Origin: Strongyloides papillosus
Lineage: Eukaryota > Nematoda > Chromadorea > Rhabditida > Strongyloididae
Assembly: GCA_005656395.1 (NCBI GenBank)
Contig: SRSI01000027.1
Coordinates: 372,001 to 436,000, forward strand
Length of the DNA stretch: 64,000 bases
Direction of reading: 5' to 3'
Shown here piece after piece: positions 47,844-58,470 of this stretch; the stretch's first letter is position 1; every line of letters begins with the position of its first letter. Made by a program: the position numbers and the translations under genes. The notes beneath the pieces are model-generated. The model searched no databases, had not been told where the DNA came from, and was given only the letters and a program-made list of their open reading frames with translations.

Positions 47844-49470
47844 ATTCAAGAAAGTACTTTCAAAATAAAAGTGACATCAAAAATAAGAAATACTTCAAAA
47901 GAATTCAATAGCAATTTTTAAATATCATATTAACGAACATTTTATCTGGTAATAAAATTTTAATGATTCTAGTTATTACATAAATCTATTAGTAATGTAG
48001 AAAGATATTTTTGATAAGACAAACATTTATGTGTTTTTATAAGCAATAGATAGCTTTGATCTTCGAAAATGGACATAAGTAGTATAGAAAAATGATGTTT
48101 TAAAGGCATTTTTGATATTTCTAATTTGGAAGTACTTTTTTTACAATAGTTTCTATTGTTTCATTGATATACACTGACAATATTTATTATTTCAATTCAA
48201 TTATATAATTATCTTTTTTAATCATTTGTTTAGTACAATAATAATATGTACCTCCATATCTTTATGATGTTATTTTTTGATGTTATCATTTCTTCTACAT
48301 GTATACTTTATTATATTTTTAATTGATCTTCTATTTTCCAAGTTAGATAAAGCATGTAGCATTGAATTACTAAAAAGTGTCGTCACTTTATCAGGTATCG
48401 TAAAACATTGAAATTTCTTTAATTACATTATGATAAAAATTTCTTACTGATATATACAGAAAATATTTATAACGTAAAATTCAAAAATCGTGTAAAACAA
48501 AGGTCATTTTTTTTATATATAGTCAAAACACATATAACATTTTTGTTTTTTTTTATGAAAAAATAGAGATTGTTTTTGTTAAAAAATTAAAGCGTTATGC
48601 TTTGTAAAGTATAAATTATTTTTTATATTAAAATTCAAATTATCTTAATATCATAAAATTTGTATAAAATTTAAAGAAAAATGGAAATAATAATAAATAT
48701 TTTTATCGTAAAATGATTTTATTATGTTCTACACACCATAATTGTTGTAGAAAGGACGAAGACAAGAGAAATCCTCAATACACGTAATTATAGTGTAAAA
48801 ATATTTTTTAATACTATTAAAGGTGGAAATTTAAACGCTTTCTTATGAATATATTTTATGTTTTTTCAAGTTCAAAAATTATTTTTTAATTTTTAGACAC
48901 ACTTTATTATAATTATACATTTGATTAATATACGTTTTCAAAATTATGATACTTTTTGTTAAAAGTTCAATTCAGTTAACATTATAAAAAAGATATCATA
49001 ATGCTTATCTCAAAGAGCTTTTGATCTTTTTTTACATTCAAAGTGCAAAATAAGGTATTAAGTAATGTAAAAATACTTTTAATTGACTTTTTACACAAAT
49101 TTTATTTTCGTTTTTATAATAGTTATGATTATATTTAAGAAATTAAATTGTTAAACAAAATATCAGACATAATCGAATGCTTTTTTTCACTTAGTATAAT
49201 AATATAACTTGTTTGATCTTCTAAACATTTAAAAAGATATACAATAGAAAAATATTAAAGTAGTTTGTTCTGTCTCATTTCCAGAAGACTAAACTTTATT
49301 TTTAATTTATGGACAGTATAAAACAATGACAAATGACAACATAAGAATAAAAGTTATAACTTCAAAATTTACCTACTTATTATTACACTACTCGATCTCC
49401 TCAAATAAATCCTCATATCCTCCTTACTCATCGTTAATTACTTTTGGCGGTCTATAATATAATAGCATTC
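47844..49470. other. Upstream flank of copy B and non-coding sequence
   Basis: 47844-48620 is the duplicated flank of copy B; an insertion of ~45 bp near 48365-48410 (ctaaaaagtgtcgtcac...) is absent from copy A's flank. The remainder is A+T-rich with no gene. Confidence 0.55.
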
Positions 49471-50163
49471 ACACAAAAACTAATAGTGACAAAAATTTTA
49501 AAATTCAAAAAAAATCTATATGTCACAAGCAATAGTGACAGTCACTATTAAAAAAACATGGGTATTTTTTTGTCACAAACAGCGATAAATTTTTTTTCTA
49601 TAACAATATGCAAAATTTAATAATACATTTTTAAAATTTAATAAATAATATGTAAAAAAATTTTTCTTTAACACAATAAGTTAGAAATATAGAAATCTTG
49701 GTAATTTTAAAAAATAAACATTAATAAATAACATTTATAAACATAAAAAAATAACATTTACAAACATAAATAAATAACTTCTACAAACATAAATAAATTT
49801 TGTATCTTAATCAAATAGCTTGAAAGTATTAAAATAACATAAAAATTAGTCTTTTATTCTAATTTATATAATTAGCTTGCTTATATTAGCATTTGATTTA
49901 TATTTTAAAGTATTTTTGTAACAAAAAATGTTAGAAGAACATCAAACAGTTGAAGTTCATAGAACAATTATATCTTCTCAAATTCGGGTAGCTGAAGATA
50001 TACAAATGGAGGAGGGTGATGATGATGGTGATAATGCCATTGAGGAAATTGAAAACAATGTTTAACTGGATCTTGTAAATAAAATTATGCTGCCAAGTCT
50101 AATTGAGGAGGATGTTCTAAACAAAAAGTTTTTTTTAAATTCTAAAACATTAACTTATAAATA

Positions 50164-50923
50164 CAGTCAACTCCCTCTATAGGAAACATACTGGGATCGA
50201 GAAATTTAGTAGTCTCTTATAGAGAATGTACTAAAGATTTCTTATAGAGATTTGCTATATTAAAAGCTCTTATATGTAGTAATAACACTAAAAAAACTAA
50301 AATTCTATGCATTAAATGCTTATAATAAAAATAATCCCCCAGATTAAGCAATTGAAAATGATTCAATATAATTTTCATCCTAATTTGACTTTATTTAGGT
50401 AACAAAGTTAGAAGGTAATGATTGTTTCATGAGATATGTTTTATCTTGAAATTTTTCAACTGGTTCTTTTAAAGAAGATTTATCATGTAATATTGAATAT
50501 TGCTTTAGTATATTAAAATTTTTTTAACTTCATCAATTGATGGAGCAATAATTTCTGGATCATTATATATTGGTTCATCTTCTAAGCATATGTCTTGATC
50601 TACATTACATCCTGTTAAATTATTTGTTTCTATATCATTTACTATTATGTGACTAAAGTGTGTAAATAATAGATATTTCTATTGAAATGGAAACGATTTT
50701 TGATTTTCAACATCTTTTTCAACAAATAAAAAAGCAATTTTATGTTAAGAATATCATCTACATGGTTTCTTATAGAAAGTGAGTTTCTAACAACGATTTT
50801 TTTTGTTTCTTATAGAAAACAAAAAATGTATGAAAATTTAATTTCAGTTTTGAAACCATATACTATGGTTTCTTATAGAAGAAAGTTTCTTATAGAGGTG
50901 TTTCTAATAGAGAGAGTTGACTG
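50164..50923 (-). mobile_element. pogo/Tigger-like element, deleted
   Basis: Inverted ends CAGTCAACTCCCTCTATAGG and (right, reversed) CAGTCAACTCTCTCTATTAG, each flanked by TA; subterminal ttcttatagaa words repeat many times. Such ends and TA target sites fit the pogo/Tigger group of Tc1/mariner. At 760 bp it is far shorter than a full pogo element and holds only the end of a transposase. Confidence 0.75.
50395..50660 (-). pseudogene. Remnant of pogo-like transposase C-terminal tail
   Basis: On the minus strand from about 50660 a frame reads NNLTGCNVDQDICLEDEP, then IIAPSIDEVKKI. A slip in the A/T run near 50520 moves to a second frame with FNILKQYSILHDKS and ends at a stop (50395-50397). Acidic tails with this type of helix are common at the C-terminus of pogo-type transposases, and the location within pogo-like ends supports it. 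The DDE core and DNA-binding parts are deleted. Confidence 0.55.
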
Positions 50924-51241
50924 TATTTTGTTTCTACTAATTGTGACATAGGTTGAAAATTATATCATTGTTTTAAAAACAAATCACACTTTGTTTTTTG
51001 TGTTCATTAAGATCGGTTTAAATGTAAAAATATAACATGTCACTATTAAGAATTTTATATATGTTTTTGTCACTATAACGTCTCTTGTTTCTTATAATAA
51101 CATTGACTATTCAAAATTTTTAAACAAAAGTAGAATTACCATAAAATCAAGAGATTTTTTTTGAATAAAACAAATTTTTATTAAATTTGGAAACGTCATA
51201 TATTTTACTAAAAATTGTGTCACACAAAATTTTTGTGTGTT

Positions 51242-51900
51242 TATACTAAAGTAAAACTTTTATAAGATTGTTTAGTGGCAACAATTGTGCGGAAGTTTTA
51301 AAATTGTAACTTTTGTTTAGATCACCTATATAAAACAAAATTAATTAATTTAATATAAAAAAAATGAATTACCAATAGTTAGTAAAGTTGAATGTTAAAA
51401 AACTTTATCTAACCATCGGTATAGTAAATGATGAAGTGATTGTTTGCCATAAATCTTTGTTGCATGAAATAATAACTAAAATATCCATACGGTATTATTG
51501 GCTGAATTAAGAACTAAGGATCTGATCTAATGTAAATAGTTATTTATGTATTCTTTGATATTTTCTTATTGTTTTTTTGTATTATACAATTTTTTATGTG
51601 AATATTCACTAATAATAAAATACTCATTATCAACTGTTATATACATTTTACTGTATATATATTATTTTTTTAATATGTGTGATCACAAACCATCATTTTC
51701 CTATCTCTTTTATTACAAAGTTTCACTCTAACTATAAATAACGTATCCAAATTAAGCCATTATTAATTACAATAAATTTTCTTATAAAATTATTAGTGTT
51801 TTAAATTCATTTTCACAAACTAATCTATTTCTCTATTGTTTTAAAAGTGCAATATTTTAAACAAAGGCAAACTTTAGATTACAATTATTTACTAGTTATT
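51242..51900. other. Non-coding stretch before the LTR element
   Basis: No gene is supported; the frame 51546-51731 is a Tyr/Ile/Leu-rich chance frame. Confidence 0.5.
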
Positions 51901-51905
51901 ATTAA
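51901..51905. repeat. Target-site duplication, left (ATTAA)
   Basis: ATTAA directly before the 5' LTR; the identical five bases follow the 3' LTR at 56969-56973. Five-base duplications are normal for Ty3/gypsy integrases. Confidence 0.8.
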
Positions 51906-52120
51906 GTGAATCCTGACGAGAAATTTTAAATCAAAAAACAAAACAAAAATGATTACACATAAAGAATTTTGTAATATCCTTAAAATTTCATCATAATTTA
52001 ATATTTATTTATAATTAACTTATTATATTTTTAGAGATTAGTAGAGTTTATTACCAGTCTTTATTTTTATCGTATATCTAATTTTATTGTTAATAAATCA
52101 TATCGTATAAAAAATTTACT
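51906..52120 (+). repeat. 5' LTR, 215 bp
   Basis: Begins gtgaatcctgacgag and ends aaaatttact. It differs from the 3' LTR (56754-56968) at one base only (C versus A in an A-run, about 51948). Since the two LTRs of one insertion start identical, the insertion is recent. The start is not the usual TG...CA, although TG is at the second base. Confidence 0.9.
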
Positions 52121-52136
52121 GGTTCTAGAAGACTGG
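52120..52136 (+). other. Primer-binding site
   Basis: TGGTTCTAGAAGACTGG starts at the last base of the LTR. TGG is the complement of a tRNA CCA end, so minus-strand DNA synthesis would be primed here; the tRNA itself cannot be named without a nematode tRNA set. Confidence 0.6.
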
Positions 52137-52139
52137 TAT

Positions 52140-55100
52140 ATGTCAGTGAGACGAACTCGAAGAAATCCAATAACTGTACCAGCTGGATTGACAGAAAGTC
52201 AAGCTTACCAATATATTCAAAATATGGCAGCTAATGGTAATGACCAACTAAATTTGTTACGAAATCCTGGAGAAAATCTAGACGGAACAACTCTCCAAGG
52301 TAATCAGTTTGAAATACTACAAAGCCAAATACGGCAATTAATTGATGAAAAAAATGCACATGCAGAACAACTAAATCAAATGAGAGAAATGAACAGATCT
52401 ATAGACCAACAATTGGTTACACTTACTCAACTTATCCAAAATCTTAATGTACAAAGAAATACCACAGAAGAAAATAATGATAACGAAAGTGTTCCAACAC
52501 AATTTGGTAGAAACCACAATGTTCATAACTCTGTACAAAGAGATCACAATGTTCAAAACTCTGTGCAAAATGTAGCACCAATAATTGATCACCATGTTAT
52601 CGAAGTATTTAGTGGTAAAAATTCTGAAATTCATATAACCAAATGGATAAAGAAACTTGAACTCTATTTCAAGATGAATAATATACCAGAGGAAAGAAAG
52701 GCTAGTATCTTGGCTTATCATCTCAGTTTTGACGCTCTCGAAGTTATTGAGGATTACGAAGATGATTACGTTATGTCCAAGACTGTACTTATTCACAAAT
52801 TTGATAATGATATCTCATCCGTTACTGCTCGACAACAATTCTATGAATTTAGAAAAGGTCCAGTAATTAGAACTGTTGGTGAACTAGACAAAGCTGTCAT
52901 AGAACTTGATAAATTGGTAAATAAAGTATTTGCAAAGGAAGATTCGTCTGCTAGGATTCAAGAGATGCATCAAGCATTATTAGATAGATTAGATCCAAGA
53001 GCACAAGCAATCTTCAAAGCCATTCCAATTGTTTATGATATAACAAACTATGAACAATTCATTCAACGTTTGAAAATATATTTAATAAATGATATTAGAA
53101 AACCAAGAGATAAACCTAAGGTTAAAACATGTTTCACTCCAAATTGTAAATATTGGTGGAATCATAAAACTGAAGAATGTAAACTAAAGAATAAGAGTAA
53201 AAGAATAAAAGAAGTCAATTTTGTAAACTTATATGACCAAATTAATAAAGAACAAATTAATTGTGATTTTAATGATAAACCTGAATATTGTATTGATAAA
53301 TATTATACCAATAAAAATACCAATATGTATGATTATGAAAATGAAGTTAATGATAAGCATGAAAATTTAATTTATGAGTTAGTTACGTTAAACAAGATAG
53401 ATGCTATCGCTGTCATAGATACAGGGTCACAAATCACCGCTATAAGTGATGAAATGGCTGAGAAACTTCATCTTGACTTGAAAGGTATAGAAACTGAAGA
53501 GATCAAACTATTAGGTAAATTGTCAACTATCAGTAAAATTAAAGCTAGAATTACTCTTAAATACAAAAATAAGAAGACTACTATTCAAAACCCATATATA
53601 TTTCAAAAATTAAATGTCAAACATGATATACTTATTGGGATAAAACATTGTAAAAGGTTAGGTTTAATTATCGATACAGACAATAAAAAGGTAATTGTAA
53701 AACCAAAAACTGAAAATCCTGTAAATGATAAGAAATCTCAAATTGACGAGTTAATTAAAGAATTGACGAAAAAATTACTTGATAAACATAGTTCTATATT
53801 TATATCATCTGATGCTCAGTTGAAACCAACCATTGTAGCACAGCCACAAACATTTTCTAATAAATCACCACATGAATTCCCAATATATAACATGCCTATA
53901 CATTCTCAAAAAATTGCACAAGAAATTGCTAATGAATGGCTACAGGCAGGAATTATACGTCGTGATATACCAAAAAATAATATAATAGCACCAACTATTG
54001 TTGTTAAGAAAAAGACAGATGGAAATGAAGAGAGTGATATAAGTAATAAAGCTAGATTGGTAACAGATCTGAGAAAAATCAACAGTATCATCAATAAGAT
54101 AGATATCATTTCTCCCTCTATCCATAATTTATTGTTAACTTCCCCAAGATATTCATTTGTAAGTAAAATAGACTTAAAATCTGCATATTCTCAAGTTTTA
54201 TTAAACCCAGCAAATAGGCGAGATTTCGGGCTATACATAGCTAATGTGCCTTACTGTTATAATGTTCTTCCTATGGGTGGAAAAAATAGTGCAAATTTAT
54301 TTATACAAGCTGTACATCAAAAATTTGAGGACTTCATAATGGAAGGATCATTGTTACCTTACCATGATGACTTTTTAATAAGATCAGTTATTGATTCAGA
54401 TACAATTCTTGACGATAAGACATTAATTAAAGAGTGTTATAAACATTATGACTTATTAGATCGTATATTTACTAGAATGAAAGAAAACAATATCATGGCT
54501 TCAAAAGGAAAAAGTAAATTATTCCAAGAAGAAATCAACTTCCTCTCATATACACTCAGTCGTGAAGGTTGGGTACCTGCTAAGAAAAGTGTTTTAAGAC
54601 TTACAAAAAATTATCCATCAAATAAAAGACAACTTCAAAAATTTCTATATGGTACAAATTATTTCCGAATATCAATTCCTAATTATTCACAATTAACTAG
54701 TTGTCTGTATGATCTGTTAGGTACACTAAAATCTGATAGTGAAAAATTTACATTTAATGATGAACAAAAACAAAATTATGAAAAAATTATAAAAGGGTTA
54801 TTGCAACCTCAAAAATGCTATTTTGGTGATCTTTCAAAAGAGTACATCCTCCGCACGGACTCAAGTCAAGTAGGTATTGGAGGTACACTTAGTCAAATGT
54901 TCTATAATCCCAAGGAAAATAAAAATGAAGAATTGTTAATAGGAATATGTTCAATAAAATTGCCAAAGACTTTAAGACGTCGTCATAGCACATTTTTAGA
55001 ACTAAATGGTATAGCAACTACACTTGAATATTTTAGTCACATTTTAATGCACTGTAAGGGAATAAAAGTCATAACGGATCACCGTCCATTAATTGACCTA

Positions 55101-56729
55101 CAAACAAGAACACAGAAACCAAGATTTGTGGAGCTTCTCTCAATAATACATCAATTTCCTGTAAAGTCAATCGAGTATCAACCTGGAAGATTGAACCATA
55201 CTCCAGATTATCTATCACGATTGGAGGAGGAAAAAATATTAAAAGATACCGATGACCAACAAGATAAGGGCTATAATGATGAGGAATACTTTAAAGCTTT
55301 AGAATGTTACATAGCCACTGAATTACAAAAGAGAAAGAGAGGTCGACCACCCAAACAAAAAAATAAAAATGAAAATATTGTACAGGTAGAGAATAACTTA
55401 ATATCAAACAAGGAAAACATGTCTGAGGAAAAACATGATATACCTGATACAACATCTTCAAATTTATTAAAGAGTTTCTTGGATATGTTTATTTTAAATA
55501 AAGATAAAGTAAGACAAGCTCAACTAGAAGACCCAGATTGCCAAGAAGCTAAAGAAAGAGGATATTTTATGAATTACGCGGTTAAATACGATGAAAAAGA
55601 AAATCTCATTAAGGTCAAGAAAAATTTTAATATAGATGAAAACACAATAAAGAAAGAAAGTCCAGATGAATCCTGGAAAACGTTAATTCCCAAGTCGATT
55701 GCTGATGATGTAGTAAAAATGGCACATTTAGTAGGCCACTTTAATTATTTAAAGACAAAATTAACATTAGACTCAATCGTCGTTATACCACAAATTGGAA
55801 CACATTTAAAAAATGTCATTGATAATTGCGAACATTGCAAATTGCGAAACATTGGAAGACATAAAATAGCTTCAAATCGAACTATAAGTATACCCGATGC
55901 ACCATATGATGAAATCTCTATTGATTTGATATGTCCAAAGACACCTGATACTTCAGGAAAAAATTACAAATATATACTAGCAGTTATTGATAATTGTACA
56001 CGTTTCACCTGGTTAATACCAACAAGGACAAAGAATGCTCCTGAGTTGACACACAAATTGATAAAACATGTCATTCTACCAGGAATGATACCGAGAACTG
56101 TACGAACAGATTCTGAAGGTGAATTCTTTTCAGATCACTTCCACTCTCTCCTCACTCAAATTGGTGTTCAGGAAATCATTAAAAGTACACCTGGAAATTC
56201 AAATTCTAATTCATTAGTAGAACGCACCATTAAAACAGCAAATAAAGTAATTTCAAATTTGATGAGTCAAAATCCTTTGTTACCGTGGAAAGATTGTTTA
56301 CCATTAGTCTCATATGCAATGAATAACAGTAGAACGATAGGAAGAGAATTTACTGCTACTGAAAGACTATATGCTACCTCACCAAGAACGATATTACACA
56401 CAACTGTAAATGAAAAATCATATACAAAATTCATAGACCGTCATCCTGAAATTAGTGAAATGCTAAGCAGATTTTTCATTATTAGAAGAATTGAAAATGA
56501 TGCATATGAACAACTGAGATTACAAGACAACAAGAAAAAATTTGAGGAAACTCAAGGCTATAAAGCTGGACAAACGGTTTATTATAGAAAAAATAGAAAG
56601 CATAAATTTGATAACAATTATACAAAAGCTACTGTTATAGCAGATATTGGTCCTAATATAGTAGTATCCAAAGCGAAGAAACATGGAAAGTGGAGGAAAG
56701 TTAATAAGAAGAATGTAAAAAATGTCTGA
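52140..56729 (+). CDS. Gag-Pol polyprotein of the LTR element, 1529 aa
   Basis: ATG at 52140, uninterrupted to TGA at 56729. Gag-like helical region (~147-300), then an odd zinc knuckle CX4CX5HX4C (330-346). Protease DTGS (~427) and ILIG (~497). RT with VVKKK (~621), DLKSAY (~677), LPMGGKN (~711) and active site YHDD (741-744). RNase H acidic residues in RTDSS (~905), FLELN (~953), ITDHRPL (~979). An AT-hook-like RGRPPK (~1067). Integrase with HX3H...CEHC zinc site (~1196), catalytic D in SIDLIC (~1260), D in RTDSEGEF (~1324), E in LVERT (~1361), then a GPNIV module near the end. All catalytic residues are present, so it may still be active. YHDD, the 36-residue spacing of the last D and E, and the atypical knuckle mark a divergent lineage. 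Gag and Pol share one frame, so their ratio must be set by processing. Confidence 0.95.
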   Translation: MSVRRTRRNPITVPAGLTESQAYQYIQNMAANGNDQLNLLRNPGENLDGTTLQGNQFEILQSQIRQLIDEKNAHAEQLNQMREMNRSIDQQLVTLTQLIQNLNVQRNTTEENNDNESVPTQFGRNHNVHNSVQRDHNVQNSVQNVAPIIDHHVIEVFSGKNSEIHITKWIKKLELYFKMNNIPEERKASILAYHLSFDALEVIEDYEDDYVMSKTVLIHKFDNDISSVTARQQFYEFRKGPVIRTVGELDKAVIELDKLVNKVFAKEDSSARIQEMHQALLDRLDPRAQAIFKAIPIVYDITNYEQFIQRLKIYLINDIRKPRDKPKVKTCFTPNCKYWWNHKTEECKLKNKSKRIKEVNFVNLYDQINKEQINCDFNDKPEYCIDKYYTNKNTNMYDYENEVNDKHENLIYELVTLNKIDAIAVIDTGSQITAISDEMAEKLHLDLKGIETEEIKLLGKLSTISKIKARITLKYKNKKTTIQNPYIFQKLNVKHDILIGIKHCKRLGLIIDTDNKKVIVKPKTENPVNDKKSQIDELIKELTKKLLDKHSSIFISSDAQLKPTIVAQPQTFSNKSPHEFPIYNMPIHSQKIAQEIANEWLQAGIIRRDIPKNNIIAPTIVVKKKTDGNEESDISNKARLVTDLRKINSIINKIDIISPSIHNLLLTSPRYSFVSKIDLKSAYSQVLLNPANRRDFGLYIANVPYCYNVLPMGGKNSANLFIQAVHQKFEDFIMEGSLLPYHDDFLIRSVIDSDTILDDKTLIKECYKHYDLLDRIFTRMKENNIMASKGKSKLFQEEINFLSYTLSREGWVPAKKSVLRLTKNYPSNKRQLQKFLYGTNYFRISIPNYSQLTSCLYDLLGTLKSDSEKFTFNDEQKQNYEKIIKGLLQPQKCYFGDLSKEYILRTDSSQVGIGGTLSQMFYNPKENKNEELLIGICSIKLPKTLRRRHSTFLELNGIATTLEYFSHILMHCKGIKVITDHRPLIDLQTRTQKPRFVELLSIIHQFPVKSIEYQPGRLNHTPDYLSRLEEEKILKDTDDQQDKGYNDEEYFKALECYIATELQKRKRGRPPKQKNKNENIVQVENNLISNKENMSEEKHDIPDTTSSNLLKSFLDMFILNKDKVRQAQLEDPDCQEAKERGYFMNYAVKYDEKENLIKVKKNFNIDENTIKKESPDESWKTLIPKSIADDVVKMAHLVGHFNYLKTKLTLDSIVVIPQIGTHLKNVIDNCEHCKLRNIGRHKIASNRTISIPDAPYDEISIDLICPKTPDTSGKNYKYILAVIDNCTRFTWLIPTRTKNAPELTHKLIKHVILPGMIPRTVRTDSEGEFFSDHFHSLLTQIGVQEIIKSTPGNSNSNSLVERTIKTANKVISNLMSQNPLLPWKDCLPLVSYAMNNSRTIGREFTATERLYATSPRTILHTTVNEKSYTKFIDRHPEISEMLSRFFIIRRIENDAYEQLRLQDNKKKFEETQGYKAGQTVYYRKNRKHKFDNNYTKATVIADIGPNIVVSKAKKHGKWRKVNKKNVKNV

Positions 56730-56745
56730 AATTTCCTTTTTTGGT

Positions 56746-56753
56746 AGGGAGGA
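56746..56753 (+). other. Polypurine tract
   Basis: AGGGAGGA directly before the 3' LTR, the expected primer site for plus-strand DNA. Confidence 0.8.
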
Positions 56754-56968
56754 GTGAATCCTGACGAGAAATTTTAAATCAAAAAACAAAAAAAAAATGA
56801 TTACACATAAAGAATTTTGTAATATCCTTAAAATTTCATCATAATTTAATATTTATTTATAATTAACTTATTATATTTTTAGAGATTAGTAGAGTTTATT
56901 ACCAGTCTTTATTTTTATCGTATATCTAATTTTATTGTTAATAAATCATATCGTATAAAAAATTTACT
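56754..56968 (+). repeat. 3' LTR, 215 bp
   Basis: Same length and sequence as the 5' LTR except one base. Followed by the right copy of ATTAA (56969-56973). Confidence 0.9.
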
Positions 56969-56973
56969 ATTAA

Positions 56974-57317
56974 AACTAATTTATTTTTGTGTTTTTATTT
57001 ATATATTTTGTTTTTGCGTTTTATTATTAACAGTAAATTAATTTTAGATTTTACTTTAAATTTTTTATCGTTCTTAATTCCAGGAATATTTAACTTCAGA
57101 GGAAAATGTAAGTTGGTTTATTGGATGTTTCATATTTATATGATTTTTTTTTATAATTATTGTAAAAAACTTTTTGGAAATCAAAATTAATCTTAGATCA
57201 TTAGTTGTGTGATAAAGATTATTAAGCAGTTGATATAAATTAATAGAGATTCTAAAAAAAACTTAGAAAAAGAGTTAACAAAATTTGATTTTACTATAAT
57301 CTTATAAAATTTAATTC
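56974..57317. other. Gap between the retrotransposon and the MATH-BTB gene
   Basis: A+T-rich, no gene; must hold the promoter of the next gene if that is expressed. No clear TATA box or repeat can be claimed. Confidence 0.4.
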
Positions 57318-58470
57318 ATGGATCAAAAGCGCAAAAGAGAAATAAATGACATATCTACTGGTAAGTTATTTGTCATAACATTACCACTAACTTTAAAATT
57401 TTTTTCATTGTAGATGATTCACACAATATCATAAGAAAAATTTACAGATTCAGTTTTGTATATTCAATACAGAAATTTTCACTTCGTACTGAAAAAACAG
57501 GTGAAAGTTTAACATCACCGACATTTGTAACTGGATGGAAAAAAAGATCAGAGTGGTGTTTAAACGTATATCCCAATGGTGAAATAGAAGAAACGAAGGA
57601 TTATCTATTAGTTTATCTATTATTAAGGAAACCAAAAAATTAAGAGCATTTTTAAGGTTTTCTATTTTAAATGAAAAGGAAGATGAGGAAAACGTTGTTG
57701 ATGATAGAAAAGTTGTTTATTTTGATAAAAATAATGGTTTTGGAATTCCAAAGTTTATTAAGAAAGATTTTTTATTAGATAAATCAAATGGTTTATTAGT
57801 TAATGATAAGTTGACAATACTATTTACAGGAGTGATAGCTTTTTATAAATCTGATAACCAAAATAATCCAGAGACACCAAAACAAGTAACAATACCCCAA
57901 TCCAAATTATCATTAGACTATGGCGATATGTTTGATTCACCATTATTTACCGATTGTATTATAAAAATTGGGGACACAGAAATTAAAGTTCATAAAGCAG
58001 TCCTAGCTGCTCGATCTCCTGTTTTTTATGATACCTTCAACACTACATTGGAAAAATCACAAACAAATATTATTGAAATAGAAGATTTTCGTGTTGAAGT
58101 TGTAAGGGAGATGTTAAAATACATCTACACAGATGAAGTTTCCAATATACAAAATATGGCTAGTGAAGTATTAGTAATCGCAGATAAATATAAATTAGAT
58201 AGATTGAAAGCAATTTCAGAATACTCTTTGGGTAATAGTTTGACAACTGAAAATGTCTTAGAATGTCTTGCACTGTCTGATAATTACTCGACTGAAAGTT
58301 TGAAGGATTGTTGTCTAGAATTTATCCTTGAAAATGCTGGATGGTTAGCAAGAACTAAGAAGTGGAAAAAATTTGTTCTAGCACATCCGTTATTACTTGA
58401 AAGTTTGTTTTTAAAATCATTAAACGTTAGTTTAACAGAAAGTACCTCGGAAAAGAAAGAGAATGAATAA
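57318..58470 (+). pseudogene. MATH-BTB gene with a frameshift in the MATH domain
   Basis: Exon 1 from ATG 57318 to 57360, intron 57361-57413 (53 nt, GTAAGTTATTTG...TTGTAG, related to the introns of the next gene), exon 2 from 57414. The MATH domain starts well (IQKFSLRTEKTGESLTSP, KRSEWCLNVYPNGE) but the frame ends at TAA near 57642. The reading that matches the paralogue continues in another frame from about 57625 (KETKKLRAFLRFSIL..., FLLDKSNGLLVNDKLTI). It then runs without stop through a full BTB domain (LFTDCIIKIGDTEIKVHK) and a BACK-like tail to 58470. One indel separates the two parts. Intact MATH-BTB proteins bring targets to CUL3 ubiquitin ligases; this copy would be truncated unless the indel is a sequencing error. 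An AATAAA follows at 58541. Confidence 0.8.

Larger units (their letters stand above)
49471..51241. mobile_element. Probable old DNA element, split by a later insertion
   Basis: The ends read cacacaaaaa (49471) and tttttgtgtg (about 51230-51241), and both subterminal regions are dense in gtgac/gtcac words (tagtgacaaaaat, atgtcactatta). Inside, 49929-50064 holds a short acidic frame (MLEEHQTVEV...MEEGDDDGDN) that may be a remnant. A pogo-like element lies inside (50164-50923). A target duplication is not clear, so the outer boundary is tentative. Confidence 0.4.
51906..56968 (+). mobile_element. Complete LTR retrotransposon (Ty3/gypsy group)
   Basis: All parts are in place: target duplication, 215-bp LTRs, primer-binding site, one full-length gag-pol frame, purine tract and 3' LTR. 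Domain order protease-RT-RNase H-integrase places it in Ty3/gypsy (Metaviridae). No envelope frame follows gag-pol, only 24 bp separating the stop from the 3' LTR. It is inserted ~350 bp upstream of the first MATH-BTB gene in the same orientation, so its 3' LTR could affect that gene. Confidence 0.95.

Noticed and set aside
57811..58470. Separate 219-codon BTB gene starting at 57811
   Set aside because: The start is a TTG inside a conserved MATH-end motif (DKLTILF), so the frame is the 3' part of the frameshifted MATH-BTB gene, not an own gene.
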